Position numbers and translations under genes: made by a program
Shown: positions 18,601 through 27,559 of the stretch, one piece after another
Layout of the letters: every line of letters begins with the position of its first letter
Position numbering within the stretch: the first letter of the stretch is position 1
Notes under the pieces: generated by a model
Seen by the model: only the letters and a program-made list of their open reading frames with translations
Database searches by the model: none
What the model was told of the DNA's origin: nothing
Source: Marinifilaceae bacterium
GTDB taxonomy: Bacteria; Bacteroidota; Bacteroidia; Bacteroidales; Marinifilaceae
Assembly: GCA_017936285.1 (NCBI GenBank)
Contig: JAGBFU010000065.1
Span: 1-61,181 of the forward strand
DNA length: 61,181 nucleotides
Reading direction: 5' to 3'

Positions 18601-20200
18601 GCGAGGCATTATATTCACTTTCGATTGTCATGACAATATCGGCATAGACTCCATTATCATCAGTCTGGGCAATAATGTGATTTACATTATTATCAAGCAT
18701 GATATATGCCGAAAGATTCTCTAATCTATCATCTCCAAGCTCTACATACGGCCACTCCGTCTGCACTCCTGTATAGATATTCAGACTGTCCCTGGCTCCT
18801 GAGAAATCTCCATACACTGAGGCCTCGCCCAAATCATCGAATCCAGTCAACACCCCCATATCTATCTGGCTCATTGCAAACTCGCCCCAGAAATCATTAA
18901 TCTCGATTTCATTCATCATACTGCGCCCCATAGACATTGAGATATCGCCCTTAAAACCATTTGTATTTGTTCTTGCGCTCAAATCAAACTCTGCAAAAGT
19001 TCCGTCAAAATTCAGATAATCTCCACGAATCATTTTAAAGTTCTTCACAGGTTCTGGAACAGGTATTTTGGTCTTAAACCATGGCAGATATATTGTTGAC
19101 AACTCGTAGGGAGAGAAGTAACCGTTTCGTATATCTATGTCGAATATCGTATTTGAAACATCCGGCAGTCCTACCGTTTTAAATTTTCCCTGGAAACGGG
19201 TATCTTCATCTATACCCAAACGCAGATCCTCGCCCTCCAGCTCTGCAATGGTATTCTTAACCACTCCACTAACGTGTACAGTATTTTCAATTCCACGCAA
19301 AATGCCATTAAAATAGGCGATGTCACGAAAATTCACATACGATGGTTCCTCAATAACATAACGCTGATTGATCTTTTTGCAATAATCACTCCATGCTTTG
19401 GTATCTGCCTCCCATGCAAACGAGATCTCCTTCAGATACAACTCACTCTCTTTAAAGGCAAAACGTATATTATCCAACCACACATGCTCGGTTGCAAAAT
19501 TGATATTAGCGGAACCATTCCGGAATTGGATACCACTCTTCTCAACAAAATTGAAATTATCGATGGTAAAATTAGTGGTATCGCCAAAATGTATGTTACT
19601 TAACTCAACACTCCAATTCAGGCAATCTATATCTGTCCAGTTAATGCCATAATCACGCGCAGTATACAGACTATTGATATATTGAAAACGTGAATTGATA
19701 ACATAGACTCTTTCCAGATCCACAAACCAACGCTTAACCTGCTCTCCACTAGCTATATCAGCAAGTTTAAGAGTATCTACCACCTTTGGCCCGCCTCGCA
19801 GACTATCAATCAATCTGGCAATATTGGTTCTGCTTGTGGCCGTAGTATCAGCATCTCTCCACACAACGAAATGGGCACTATCGAAACGAACCTCCGAAAT
19901 CCGCAAATCCCGTTCGACAAAATCAACTTTACCAATTTTCAACTGTAAGTTACGTGAATACAAAAGAGTGTCTTTCTTGAAATCTTTTACCAGCAGATCT
20001 TTAATATTCAGCGATTTAATTGGCACAAATTCGACCTCGCCAACAGAGATATCCACACCCTTTCCAAGATAGAGAAACGAGGTTACAAGATTTACCAACT
20101 GCGTCTGTACAAACGGAACATGTAAAAGCCCGTATGTCGCTGTCAACAACAGCGCCACACCTACCAATATGCCCCAGAATATGTTTATAAAACGCTTCAC
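15692..20200 (-). CDS. TamB-like AsmA-superfamily envelope protein (DUF490)
   Basis: This is the largest protein here, 1502 residues. It has one N-terminal transmembrane helix (about 8-28), a long beta-rich region built of AsmA/TamB-type repeats, and a C-terminal DUF490/TamB domain (about 1100-1480, with YFLFTL-like and LTDRLTNPV segments). TamB-family proteins bridge inner and outer membranes and are implicated in phospholipid transport and outer-membrane protein assembly. The start codon is GTG, chosen because an AGGAGG-like run precedes it and the transmembrane segment follows directly. It diverges from tsaD and is followed by the HhH gene. No TamA partner is adjacent, though two Omp85-like proteins lie at 42-46 kb. 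Confidence 0.85.
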   Translation of the reverse strand: MKRFINIFWGILVGVALLLTATYGLLHVPFVQTQLVNLVTSFLYLGKGVDISVGEVEFVPIKSLNIKDLLVKDFKKDTLLYSRNLQLKIGKVDFVERDLRISEVRFDSAHFVVWRDADTTATSRTNIARLIDSLRGGPKVVDTLKLADIASGEQVKRWFVDLERVYVINSRFQYINSLYTARDYGINWTDIDCLNWSVELSNIHFGDTTNFTIDNFNFVEKSGIQFRNGSANINFATEHVWLDNIRFAFKESELYLKEISFAWEADTKAWSDYCKKINQRYVIEEPSYVNFRDIAYFNGILRGIENTVHVSGVVKNTIAELEGEDLRLGIDEDTRFQGKFKTVGLPDVSNTIFDIDIRNGYFSPYELSTIYLPWFKTKIPVPEPVKNFKMIRGDYLNFDGTFAEFDLSARTNTNGFKGDISMSMGRSMMNEIEINDFWGEFAMSQIDMGVLTGFDDLGEASVYGDFSGARDSLNIYTGVQTEWPYVELGDDRLENLSAYIMLDNNVNHIIAQTDDNGVYADIVMTIESEYNASQLTFDFTSATASLYIDSLQRFGYSIADSVESVGVGVKYLSAGTGKEKYNRLYISDLDYQNSRGEICIDTLLAEMQSNGERQEIIVNSRPISLYVEGRLNDIYERNLWNNFAAQYLPSLLPGLESSKRRNAGAIFNEFDFRAYLLGMHIDSIVQLLNPECYIENNTMIRADFTNRDSLALKIVSDSLRWGDIQAKACDMLLAGCADSLTLRLDAESIRYDTLVSMYNFRNISNLTEDRVSNRIFWGNWGEKSYTGDLRFDLDFARRDGLLASDMQLYDGVMVFEDSVWNVASSKVSLYNKTLNINNFNLTKGESHIRLDGELSESESKRLSIDVNEISLRRLSMFLPGEKRMLPFGNLSGLCEISNFTDNRYFEIGLQLDDWGIGRDTLGTLSVNSLWDAEGQQLILRGENQYDRKIPFSLYATYKPESDSLNMEVQLQTIRINKLNDYFGEYITGSSGGISGEVMCVGTLDNPQIFGAIYLDSVQMAINTLNTSFMINDNIKIEGSKVLFEDFVLHDVNMHNATINGYYQLFDNVYDVGCQIDAFTLMNTNSSYNDSFYGKLCVGGYAHADNLNGEINLALDCRTAGPSVLYLPLTSSLTDGANILTFVSPEESVDFVEDVDATFEGLNLDANVEVNDYLEVQLIFDPAIGDVLTCSGAGNLKFTIDNNDNIGMSGEYQVEEGDYLFTLGGIWNKKFLLEPGGTIVWNGTPYDATLNLSAEYNLRTSLYELYAATGSYDQNDNSEIRRKIPVQCKLTLTDRLTNPVIGLDIDFPTLDNQTKSYIRNLFATQDEINKQVFSLMVMNKFTMPDYIASSSLANQAGAAGITTLTELVSTKLSKWISKFSNSFDVGVTYRMGDEITSDELELALSTQLFNDRMTISANGNVNMNNSHVAENNTEPLAGDFDVDVKLNKQGTLHLKAYSHTDEKILYYSTETIQGIGLSYQEQFDTFKELLRKYTSFFKRKKSK

Positions 20201-20250
20201 CCTGAAATAACTCCTCCTTATTATTCTTGCACTACTACTCCTTTACCTTG

Positions 20251-20258
20251 CAAAAGTA
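20251..20258 (-). promoter_or_regulatory. -7 element for the TamB-like gene
   Basis: The minus strand reads TACTTTTG, an exact TAnnTTTG match 50 bases upstream of the GTG start at 20200, in the spacer shared with tsaD. Confidence 0.5.
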
Positions 20259-20279
20259 GTGTTTTCAAATGATTTTTTC

Positions 20280-20287
20280 TAATTTTG
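20280..20287 (+). promoter_or_regulatory. -7 element for tsaD
   Basis: TAATTTTG lies 16 bases before the tsaD ATG at 20304. The predicted leader would be only about ten bases long. Confidence 0.55.
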
Positions 20288-20303
20288 CACCAAATTACAA
20301 GAT

Positions 20304-21320
20304 ATGAGTACAATCATTTTAGGTATAGAGTCTTCGTGCGACGACACCTCTGCATCAATTCTGGTAGATGGTGTAGTTATGAGTAACGTAATTGCAAGTC
20401 AAAAGGTTCATGAAGCATACGGCGGAGTTGTTCCCGAGTTAGCAAGTCGTGCTCATCAACAAAACATTGTCCCGGTTGTAGATCAGGCCATTAAACAGGC
20501 AGGAATCAATGCCAATGATATCAATGCTGTAGCATTTACCCGAGGCCCTGGATTAATGGGCTCGCTACTGGTGGGAGTATCGTTTGCAAAGGGGTTTGCC
20601 ATGGCACATAAAATACCTATGGTAGAGGTAAATCATCTACAGGCACATATCTTGGCGAACTTCATAAAAGAGCCGGGAGTTGAGAGCAAACACCCCACAT
20701 TTCCTTTCCTGACCCTGCTTGTATCAGGTGGAAACTCGCAACTTGTAGTCGTACATGATTACTTGAAGATGGAGATGATTGGTCAAACTATTGATGATGC
20801 CGCGGGCGAGGCCTTTGACAAATGTGCCAAAGTGATGGGCTTACCTTACCCCGGAGGCCCGGTAATTGACAAATTGGCCAAAGAGGGTACTCCACGTTTT
20901 CAATTCAACAAACCTACAATTCCCGGATTGGACTATAGTTTCAGTGGTCTGAAAACAAGTTTTCTGTACTTCCTTCGTGACCAGCTTGCTCTGAACCCCA
21001 ACTTTATAGAGGAGAACAAGTGTGACCTGTGTGCCTCATTACAGGATACGGTTGTTGATATCTTAATGAACAAACTGAAGAAGGCCGCCAAACTTACCGG
21101 CATTAAACAGATTGCAATTGGAGGTGGAGTATCAGCCAATAGCGCACTTCAGGCGGCAGTACGCAAAGAGGCACAAAAACGTGGATGGGATGTCTTTATC
21201 CCACGCATCGGCTTCTCAATTGACAACGCAGGGATGGTTGCTGTAGCCGGCTACTACAAATACCTTGCAAAGGAGTATATTGGTCTTGATGCAGCCCCAT
21301 TTGTCCGAACCGTAATATAA
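20304..21320 (+). CDS. tsaD: tRNA N6-adenosine threonylcarbamoyltransferase TsaD
   Basis: This 338-residue protein matches TsaD (Kae1/Gcp) throughout. It opens with GIESSCDDTS, carries the metal-binding NHLQAHI histidines (about residues 111-115), and has the VSGGNSQL and GGGVSANS nucleotide-binding segments of the ASKHA fold. With TsaB, TsaC and TsaE it transfers the threonylcarbamoyl group to A37 of ANN-decoding tRNAs, an essential cytoplasmic reaction. The window also holds mtaB, which modifies the t6A product further. It is transcribed alone with a short leader; a strong hairpin follows the gene. Confidence 0.97.
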   Translation: MSTIILGIESSCDDTSASILVDGVVMSNVIASQKVHEAYGGVVPELASRAHQQNIVPVVDQAIKQAGINANDINAVAFTRGPGLMGSLLVGVSFAKGFAMAHKIPMVEVNHLQAHILANFIKEPGVESKHPTFPFLTLLVSGGNSQLVVVHDYLKMEMIGQTIDDAAGEAFDKCAKVMGLPYPGGPVIDKLAKEGTPRFQFNKPTIPGLDYSFSGLKTSFLYFLRDQLALNPNFIEENKCDLCASLQDTVVDILMNKLKKAAKLTGIKQIAIGGGVSANSALQAAVRKEAQKRGWDVFIPRIGFSIDNAGMVAVAGYYKYLAKEYIGLDAAPFVRTVI

Positions 21321-21364
21321 TCTCATAGCAAATGAATTAAAAAGAAAACAGCAAAAGCCCGGAA

Positions 21365-21416
21365 CTTGAAGTGCCTCCAAAAAGTCTTTTATCAAAACTT
21401 TTGGAGGCACTACAAG
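21365..21416. terminator. Long inverted repeat between converging tsaD and M3 peptidase genes
   Basis: A 13-bp perfect stem (AGTGCCTCCAAAA at 21370-21382 with TTTTGGAGGCACT at 21399-21411) extends outward through CTTG/CAAG after one mismatch. Its position between two converging genes suggests a bidirectional terminator, but there is no clean T-run at either foot, so this could instead be an mRNA 3'-end stabiliser. Confidence 0.6.
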
Positions 21417-21466
21417 TCTGCTATATCAGAAAATCTCTTTTTGAGTTTGATAGAAGTTATCCTGCA

Positions 21467-23509
21467 TTAATTACCAATCAGACCATCTCTACGGAGAAGT
21501 GCATCTATTGAGGGGGCAGAACCTCTGAAACGCTCATACAAAGTCATTGCATGCTCTGTACCACCTCGCTCAAGAACATTGCGACGGAACGACTCTGCAA
21601 CATCACGATTAAATATACCCCTCTCAACAAAGAGAGAAAAGGCATCTGCATCAAGAACCTCTGCCCATTTATAACTATAATATCCGGCAGCATATCCTCC
21701 CGCAAATATGTGACTGAAATCGGTACAGAAACATGTTCCACTCACATCCGGCATAAGCGATGTCGAAGCCATTGCCTGCTGCTCAAAATCTGAAACATCG
21801 CCCACAAAGCTCTCGGTTAAAGAGTGCCATGCCATATCCACTATACCAAAACTCAACTGTCTGTCACATTGATAACCACTCTGAAAATGAGCCGAACGCT
21901 TAATTCTCTCTATCAACTCTCCCGGCAACTTCTCTCCGGTCTGGTAGTGCTTTGCCCAACTATCAAGCCACTCACTCTGAAATGCCCAATTCTCCATCAG
22001 TTGCGATGGAAGCTCAACAAAATCGCGCATCACGTTAGTTCCAGCCAAAGAGCCGTATCTGCACTTCGAAAAGATTCCATGCAAAGCATGACCAAACTCA
22101 TGTAAGAAGGTTGTAACCTCGCCAAAAGTCAACAACGATGGCTTATCGACTATGGGTTTTGTAAAATTCATTACCAACGATACCACAGGACGTACATCAA
22201 ACCCATCCTTTACTCGCTGGCCTCTATACTCCGTCATCCAAGCTCCTCCGTCCTTATTGGAACGTGGGAAGAAATCGGTATATAGAACTGCTAAAAATGA
22301 GCCATCGGCATCAAACACGTCAAATACCTTTACATCCTCGTGATACTTAGGCATATCCGAACGCTCAACAAACGTTACTCCATATAGTTTTGTTGCCAGT
22401 CCAAACACTCCGTCTATCACTCCCGACAACTCAAAATAGGGTCGCAACATCTCATCATCCAGGTTATATCTGGCAACTTTTAATTTATTCGAATAGTATG
22501 CCCAATCCCACTTCTGAAGCTCATCTGTAAAGCCTAAACTCTGTGCAAAAGATATAACCTCGTCTCTGTCACGAAGAGCTGCCGGGTGACTTGCATTCAG
22601 TAACTCATCAAGAAAAGCATTCACCTTTTCCGGAGTCTCGGCCATTCGGCGCTCCAAGGCATATTGGGCATAATTATCATAGCCCAACAATTTGGCTCTC
22701 TCCAGACGAAGCGATACAATCTCGGAAATTAATGTACGATTATCGTGTTCATCACCATGAAAACAGATCGATCCTCTGGCTCTGAACATCTTTTCACGCA
22801 ACTCCCTGTTATCGGCATACTTCATAAATGGCATATAGCTTGGAGCATGAAGGGTAAACACCCATCCGTCAACTCCACGCTCCTTCGCTTCATCAGCAGC
22901 AGCCTGAACAACTCCATCAGGCAATCCCGACAACTGCGATTCATCGGTTATATGCATATTGAAAGCATTGGTATCGGCCAGACTGTTCTCAGAGAATTGC
23001 AATGACAAAATAGAGAGACGCTCACTTATCTCCTGAAACCTTTTACGATTCTCACCCTTCAAATCTGAACCTCCACGAACAAACATACTCCATGTATTGT
23101 CAAGCAGTTTTGTCTGCTCCAAATCCAACTCTTCAGCGCCCTCTTTAACTCTTTTGACACGTTCGAAAAGTTTATCATTCATCGATACATACATCGAGAA
23201 TCTCGACAACTCCGGAGAAATCTGTTGAGCAATTTTCTGCATCTCAGGCGAGGTACATGCTGAATTCAGATTAAAAAATATTGTAGATACAGTATCCAGC
23301 AACTCTCCGGCACATTCAAGAGCCTCAATTGTGTTCATGAACGAGGGCTCATCGCTACACTCCGTAATTCTGTCAACGTCACTATATGCCTGCTTCAATG
23401 CAATATCAAAGGCCTCAACAAAATGGATACTCTCAATTCTATCAAATGGCGGTACACCCCTTGGAGCGGTAAATGGCTCAAGAAGCGGATTACTCTTCAC
23501 TCTCTCCAT
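21467..23509 (-). CDS. dcp: M3 family oligopeptidase / peptidyl-dipeptidase Dcp-like
   Basis: This 680-residue zinc peptidase carries the gluzincin motif HEFGH with His470, Glu471 and His474; the third ligand is expected in the following EL helix. The family cleaves short peptides; Dcp removes C-terminal dipeptides. Length and the closing GTEHAMTLYERFRG segment fit the Dcp/oligopeptidase A branch. No signal peptide is present, so it is probably cytoplasmic. The start codon lies 20 bases inside the end of nhaA, suggesting cotranscription and possibly translational coupling with nhaA and mtaB. Separating Dcp from oligopeptidase A by sequence alone is uncertain. Confidence 0.88.
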   Translation of the reverse strand: MERVKSNPLLEPFTAPRGVPPFDRIESIHFVEAFDIALKQAYSDVDRITECSDEPSFMNTIEALECAGELLDTVSTIFFNLNSACTSPEMQKIAQQISPELSRFSMYVSMNDKLFERVKRVKEGAEELDLEQTKLLDNTWSMFVRGGSDLKGENRKRFQEISERLSILSLQFSENSLADTNAFNMHITDESQLSGLPDGVVQAAADEAKERGVDGWVFTLHAPSYMPFMKYADNRELREKMFRARGSICFHGDEHDNRTLISEIVSLRLERAKLLGYDNYAQYALERRMAETPEKVNAFLDELLNASHPAALRDRDEVISFAQSLGFTDELQKWDWAYYSNKLKVARYNLDDEMLRPYFELSGVIDGVFGLATKLYGVTFVERSDMPKYHEDVKVFDVFDADGSFLAVLYTDFFPRSNKDGGAWMTEYRGQRVKDGFDVRPVVSLVMNFTKPIVDKPSLLTFGEVTTFLHEFGHALHGIFSKCRYGSLAGTNVMRDFVELPSQLMENWAFQSEWLDSWAKHYQTGEKLPGELIERIKRSAHFQSGYQCDRQLSFGIVDMAWHSLTESFVGDVSDFEQQAMASTSLMPDVSGTCFCTDFSHIFAGGYAAGYYSYKWAEVLDADAFSLFVERGIFNRDVAESFRRNVLERGGTEHAMTLYERFRGSAPSIDALLRRDGLIGN

Positions 23510-24893
23510 TACTCTTTACATCTGCTTTTGGTAATACTTTATTTAATACGCAATATCCAACTATTCCGGATATAATTGAACCGCAAATTATACCAAATTT
23601 CGCTTGATTCAAAATATCTGCACTATAATTTCCGTAAGATAGGTTTGCAATAAAGAGGGATACCGTAAAACCGATACCTCCAAGCATCGAGAGTCCCAGA
23701 AGATTTTTCAGATTCATTCCCTTAGGCATATTTATCCATCCGCTCTTAATTGATATCCATGTGAATGTAAATATTCCTATGGTTTTTCCAAAACACAATG
23801 CAATGGCAATCACCAATGATACCCCAAGCATTGCATTAACAGATAAACCTCCAAGAGTAACACCGGCATTTGCAAATGCGAAAATGGGCATTACCACCAT
23901 ATTGATAATCGGTTGCAAAGCTTTATCAATTCGCTGTAGCGGACTAATTACATGATCGGCAGTTCTTTCCAATTCAACAAGCAACTTCACTTCTGAACGA
24001 GTAAGCATCTCAACCGGGATATGAGAATGTTTATTTTCAGGAAAATTCTGAAGTATGGTTTTAACCTTATCAACAACTTTTGCAACATCTTCACGATGGT
24101 GAGCAGGAATCATAAAAGCAACAATAACCCCTGCGATAGTTGCATGAACTCCCCAATGAACAAAAAAATACCACGTTAAAAATCCGCAAAAAATATAAAA
24201 TAACCAGTTGTAAATTCTGAGTCTACCACCCGCATAGAGCAACGTTAATGGTATCAATGCAAGCAGAAAGTAATTCCATTCCAAGCCGGAACTATAACAG
24301 GTGGCAATCACCAATATTCCTCCAATATCATCTGCTACAGCCAATGTCGCAAGGAATATCTTCAGACTTTTAGGAACCCTACTCCCCAGTAGAGATAATA
24401 CACCCAATGAGAAGGCAATATCAGTTGCCATAGGAATTGCACAACCTCGGGTTATATATTCTGGATCCGATGGGGCTAAAGCAAAGAATATCATTACAGG
24501 AATCAACATTCCTCCTACAGCAGCGATTATAGGTAACATCGCTTTTTTTAATGAATGAAGCTCACCTACTAAAATTTCTCGTTTAATTTCAAGTCCGACA
24601 GAAAAAAAGAAGATGGTCATCAATCCATCATTTATAAAATCCAAAAATGTCATTGGACCATGGTGAGATTCCAAAAGGTTATAATCTCCAACCACCAACA
24701 TTAGAGGCTTAGAGAGCAGCTCATCATACCACCCCTTCAATGGAGAATTTGCTATCAGCAATGTAATAAAGGCAACTACAAGCAATATTATACCACCATT
24801 GACTCTCTCCTGCTTATACTCCCATTCTGTTGAAAGGACATCCCACTTATATGAGATTCTGTCCAAAAACTTTTCAAACTTAACATTAGCCAT
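23490..24893 (-). CDS. nhaA: Na+/H+ antiporter NhaA
   Basis: This 467-residue inner-membrane protein has about twelve transmembrane helices and the NhaA hallmark LAVADDIGGIL, whose paired aspartates bind Na+/H+. Other recognisable segments are VGLEIKRE and PIFAFANAGV. The antiporter exports sodium in exchange for protons and supports pH and salt tolerance. It has an N-terminal extension and a central hydrophilic loop (about 270-310) longer than in E. coli NhaA. It lies between mtaB (64-base gap with a hairpin) and the M3 peptidase gene (20-base overlap). Confidence 0.95.
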   Translation of the reverse strand: MANVKFEKFLDRISYKWDVLSTEWEYKQERVNGGIILLVVAFITLLIANSPLKGWYDELLSKPLMLVVGDYNLLESHHGPMTFLDFINDGLMTIFFFSVGLEIKREILVGELHSLKKAMLPIIAAVGGMLIPVMIFFALAPSDPEYITRGCAIPMATDIAFSLGVLSLLGSRVPKSLKIFLATLAVADDIGGILVIATCYSSGLEWNYFLLALIPLTLLYAGGRLRIYNWLFYIFCGFLTWYFFVHWGVHATIAGVIVAFMIPAHHREDVAKVVDKVKTILQNFPENKHSHIPVEMLTRSEVKLLVELERTADHVISPLQRIDKALQPIINMVVMPIFAFANAGVTLGGLSVNAMLGVSLVIAIALCFGKTIGIFTFTWISIKSGWINMPKGMNLKNLLGLSMLGGIGFTVSLFIANLSYGNYSADILNQAKFGIICGSIISGIVGYCVLNKVLPKADVKSNGESEE

Positions 24894-24910
24894 ATCTACA
24901 TAAAATTATA

Positions 24911-24929
24911 CACCCGCATAATGCGGGTG
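24911..24929 (-). terminator. Hairpin between mtaB and nhaA
   Basis: A perfect 8-bp stem CACCCGCA/TGCGGGTG with a three-base loop is followed on the minus strand by TATAATTTTA. It may be a weak terminator after mtaB or a leader hairpin just upstream of the nhaA start at 24893. Confidence 0.5.
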
Positions 24930-24957
24930 CCGTTAACAATTACAAAATTATAAAATA

Positions 24958-26253
24958 TTAAAGCAGGCTATCCTCGTCTGCAGAAAAATTTTCACGAGTT
25001 AACTCAATGGAAACGACTGCATTAATCAGACTTTCATTCCATAACTTCGCAACTTTCAAATAGTTATCAGTGAATCCGTATATCATACCATTTTTCGCCT
25101 TGCTCTCAAACAGTACTGGTCTTGTTTGACCTATATTTTTCAATGTAAATTCACACATTTTAACATTAGAAATCTCCAACAATCTCTCTACACGTCTATG
25201 TTTTTCCTGCTGAGAAACTACATAGGGGATCTCCAACGCTTTTGTTCCGCTTCGCTCGGAATATGGGAAAACATGTAACTTTGATATATCCAGGCTCTTT
25301 ACAAATTCAAGACTCTTCTCGAAGAGCTCATCGGTCTCACCACGCATTCCTGCAATTATATCTACCCCTATAAAGGCAAATGGAAGGTATTTTCGAATTG
25401 TGGCAATCTTCTCTGCAAAAAGAGCCGTATCATAACGTCGGCGCATCAGCTTTAACACCTCATCACTTCCCGCTTGAAGCGGCACATGAAAATGTGGCAT
25501 AAAGTGGCGCGAGGTTGCAATAAAACGGATTATCTCATCAGTAAGGAGATTTGGTTCTATTGAAGAGATTCTATATCGCTCAATATCATCACGACTGTCA
25601 AGCACTCTCATCAACTCTATCAAAGATTCACCGTTCGTCACTCCAAACTCGCCCGTATTGACTCCGGTAAGTATAATCTCTTTTACTCCATTGGCTGCAA
25701 GTTTCTCAACATCTGCAACAACGCTCTCTATAGTTCCGCTCCTGCTTATGCCTCGTGCATAAGGAATTGTACAGTAACTGCAGAAATAGTTGCAACCATC
25801 CTGTATCTTCAGGAATGAACGTGTTCTATCGCCAAAAGAGTAAGCTCCATCAAAACCTTTCACAGTAAAAATATCACATCCATGAGACTCCCGTTCAGGC
25901 AATTTTAACTCTAATAACTTCTCACACAAGTGCATCTTCTCCTTAGCGCCAACTACACACACAACACCATCCATTGCCATCAACTCCTCGCTCCGAAGCT
26001 GGGCATAACATCCTACAACAGCGATATGTGCCAACGGAGCTTTTTTATGCAGATGACGAATCATTTGGCGGGCCTTCTTCTCGGCCATATCGGTAACACT
26101 GCACGTATTTACCACTATCAAATCTGCCTCTGATGCACTATCCATGCTCAGTGCTCCACACTCCTCCAAAGATCTTCTCAATGACGAAGTTTCCGAGAAA
26201 TTCAACTTGCAACCAAGCGTTTCATAAGCTACTTTGCACCCTTTTAGCTCCAT
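24958..26253 (-). CDS. mtaB: tRNA (t6A37) methylthiotransferase MtaB
   Basis: This 431-residue protein has the three parts of a methylthiotransferase. These are an N-terminal UPF0004 domain with cluster cysteines (TLGCKLN, VNTCSV, VGCYAQ), a radical SAM core with Cys154, Cys158 and Cys161 in CNYFCSYC, and a C-terminal TRAM-like region. The GCKLN form and lack of MiaB-specific features favour MtaB, which turns t6A37 into ms2t6A37 in tRNA. Its substrate base is made by TsaD, encoded at 20304. It diverges from lpxB over a short spacer with two opposed -7 elements. Confidence 0.93.
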   Translation of the reverse strand: MELKGCKVAYETLGCKLNFSETSSLRRSLEECGALSMDSASEADLIVVNTCSVTDMAEKKARQMIRHLHKKAPLAHIAVVGCYAQLRSEELMAMDGVVCVVGAKEKMHLCEKLLELKLPERESHGCDIFTVKGFDGAYSFGDRTRSFLKIQDGCNYFCSYCTIPYARGISRSGTIESVVADVEKLAANGVKEIILTGVNTGEFGVTNGESLIELMRVLDSRDDIERYRISSIEPNLLTDEIIRFIATSRHFMPHFHVPLQAGSDEVLKLMRRRYDTALFAEKIATIRKYLPFAFIGVDIIAGMRGETDELFEKSLEFVKSLDISKLHVFPYSERSGTKALEIPYVVSQQEKHRRVERLLEISNVKMCEFTLKNIGQTRPVLFESKAKNGMIYGFTDNYLKVAKLWNESLINAVVSIELTRENFSADEDSLL

Positions 26254-26291
26254 TATTGTTCCAATTTACTAAGAATATTATTTTGCGGGGG

Positions 26292-26299
26292 CAAATGTA
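26292..26299 (-). promoter_or_regulatory. -7 element for mtaB
   Basis: The minus strand reads TACATTTG, an exact consensus match 38 bases upstream of the mtaB start at 26253. Confidence 0.55.
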
Positions 26300-26311
26300 A
26301 CTACTTTTGTG

Positions 26312-26319
26312 TATCTTTG
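26312..26319 (+). promoter_or_regulatory. -7 element for lpxB, leaving almost no leader
   Basis: TATCTTTG ends 7 bases before the lpxB ATG at 26327. In Bacteroidota the start site lies a few bases after this element, so the lpxB mRNA would be leaderless or nearly so. It also shows that an in-frame GTG at 26309 cannot be the start codon. Confidence 0.6.
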
Positions 26320-26326
26320 CAAAACT

Positions 26327-27463
26327 ATGAAGTACTATGTAATAGCGGGCGAGGCCTCAGGAGACCTCCACGCATCTAATCTTATTAAGGCATTAGCTGT
26401 TCAGGATAGTGCAGCAGAATTCAGAGGCTGGGGTGGCGATTTAATGCAACAGGCAGGTTGTACAATTGTTCGTCACTACAAAGAGAGTGCCATCATGGGG
26501 TTCTTCACCGTACTCACACATCTGAATGTTATCAAGCGAAACATTGAACACTGTTGCAGAGATTTGAAAGAGTGGAATCCCGATGTAGTAATCCTTGTTG
26601 ATTACGGAGGTTTTAATATGCGCATTGCAAAGTACACAAAGAGTGTCGGAATCAAGACCTTCTACTACATATCTCCCAAGATATGGGCATGGAATACCGG
26701 ACGTGTCGAGAAGATAAAAAAGAGTGTCGATGCAATGTTCGCAATCTTCCCGTTTGAGGTAGATTTTTACAAGGAACGAGGCTACAATAAAGTATTCTAT
26801 GCGGGAAACCCGCTGACCGATGCCATTGCAAACCGTCCTGAGCCACAACTCACATTCGATGAGTTTATAAAACGTCACAATCTGCCCAATAAACCAATCG
26901 TTGCATTAGTGGCAGGAAGCAGAAAACAGGAGTTAAAGAATATGTTGCCCAAGATGTTGGAAATGATTCCATATTTTCCTGATTATCAATTCATAATAGC
27001 AGGAGCTCCAAGTATGAGCACTGAGGATTATAAACCATATCTCAAAGGCATTGAACTCCCTATAATCTTTGGCGAGACCTACCAGATTATCTCTCAAAGC
27101 CGTGGTGCATTGGTTACATCGGGTACTGCGACACTTGAAACAGCACTTCTACATACTCCGCAAGTTGTATGTTATGCCGGCGAGGGAGGAGCGTTTTACT
27201 ATGCTCTGTTCAAACTATTTGTGAAGGTAAAATATATATCACTTGTCAATCTGATAATGAACCGCGAGAGTGTTGTAGAACTACTAATGCATAAACTGAA
27301 CAAAAAGAACCTTCTGCGTGAAACCGGAAAGATTCTTGAAGATGGCACATTCAGAACCAAACAACTTGCAGATTATCAAGAATTAACAGACAAAGTAGGA
27401 GCTCCTGATGCCTCATCACGCTTTGCTACTCTGATGATTCAGGAACTCACCGGAACAAAATAG
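26327..27463 (+). CDS. lpxB: Lipid-A-disaccharide synthase LpxB
   Basis: The protein has 378 residues from ATG 26327. It opens with YVIAGEASGDLHA, the LpxB signature, and continues with GWGGDLMQQAG, SPKIWAWN and the C-terminal SGTATLETALL donor-binding region of the GT-B fold (GT19). It condenses UDP-diacylglucosamine with lipid X to give the lipid A disaccharide at the cytoplasmic face of the inner membrane. The longer in-frame start (GTG 26309) is rejected because it lies upstream of and inside the -7 element. The gene pairs functionally with the msbA- and lptG-type genes in this window. Confidence 0.96.
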   Translation: MKYYVIAGEASGDLHASNLIKALAVQDSAAEFRGWGGDLMQQAGCTIVRHYKESAIMGFFTVLTHLNVIKRNIEHCCRDLKEWNPDVVILVDYGGFNMRIAKYTKSVGIKTFYYISPKIWAWNTGRVEKIKKSVDAMFAIFPFEVDFYKERGYNKVFYAGNPLTDAIANRPEPQLTFDEFIKRHNLPNKPIVALVAGSRKQELKNMLPKMLEMIPYFPDYQFIIAGAPSMSTEDYKPYLKGIELPIIFGETYQIISQSRGALVTSGTATLETALLHTPQVVCYAGEGGAFYYALFKLFVKVKYISLVNLIMNRESVVELLMHKLNKKNLLRETGKILEDGTFRTKQLADYQELTDKVGAPDASSRFATLMIQELTGTK

Positions 27464-27483
27464 GAAAATAGCATAATTTTCAC

Positions 27484-27491
27484 TACCTTTG
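27484..27491 (+). promoter_or_regulatory. -7 element for prfC
   Basis: TACCTTTG lies in the short gap after lpxB. It is 11 bases before the first in-frame ATG (27503) and 68 before the preferred start (27560), so prfC can be transcribed independently. Confidence 0.5.
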
Positions 27492-27559
27492 CGGCGCTAA
27501 AAATGGGGTTACAACAGTACACCTCACAATGCTTGTGTAACAAACTTAAACAGATACTA

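Noticed and set aside
24911..24929. Sodium- or pH-responsive leader for nhaA
   Set aside because: A single 8-bp hairpin is visible, with no alternative fold; a simple terminator-like element explains it equally well.
26309..26326. GTG start for lpxB
   Set aside because: It lies upstream of and overlapping the TATCTTTG promoter element, so it would not be in the mRNA; ATG 26327 gives the family-typical N-terminus.
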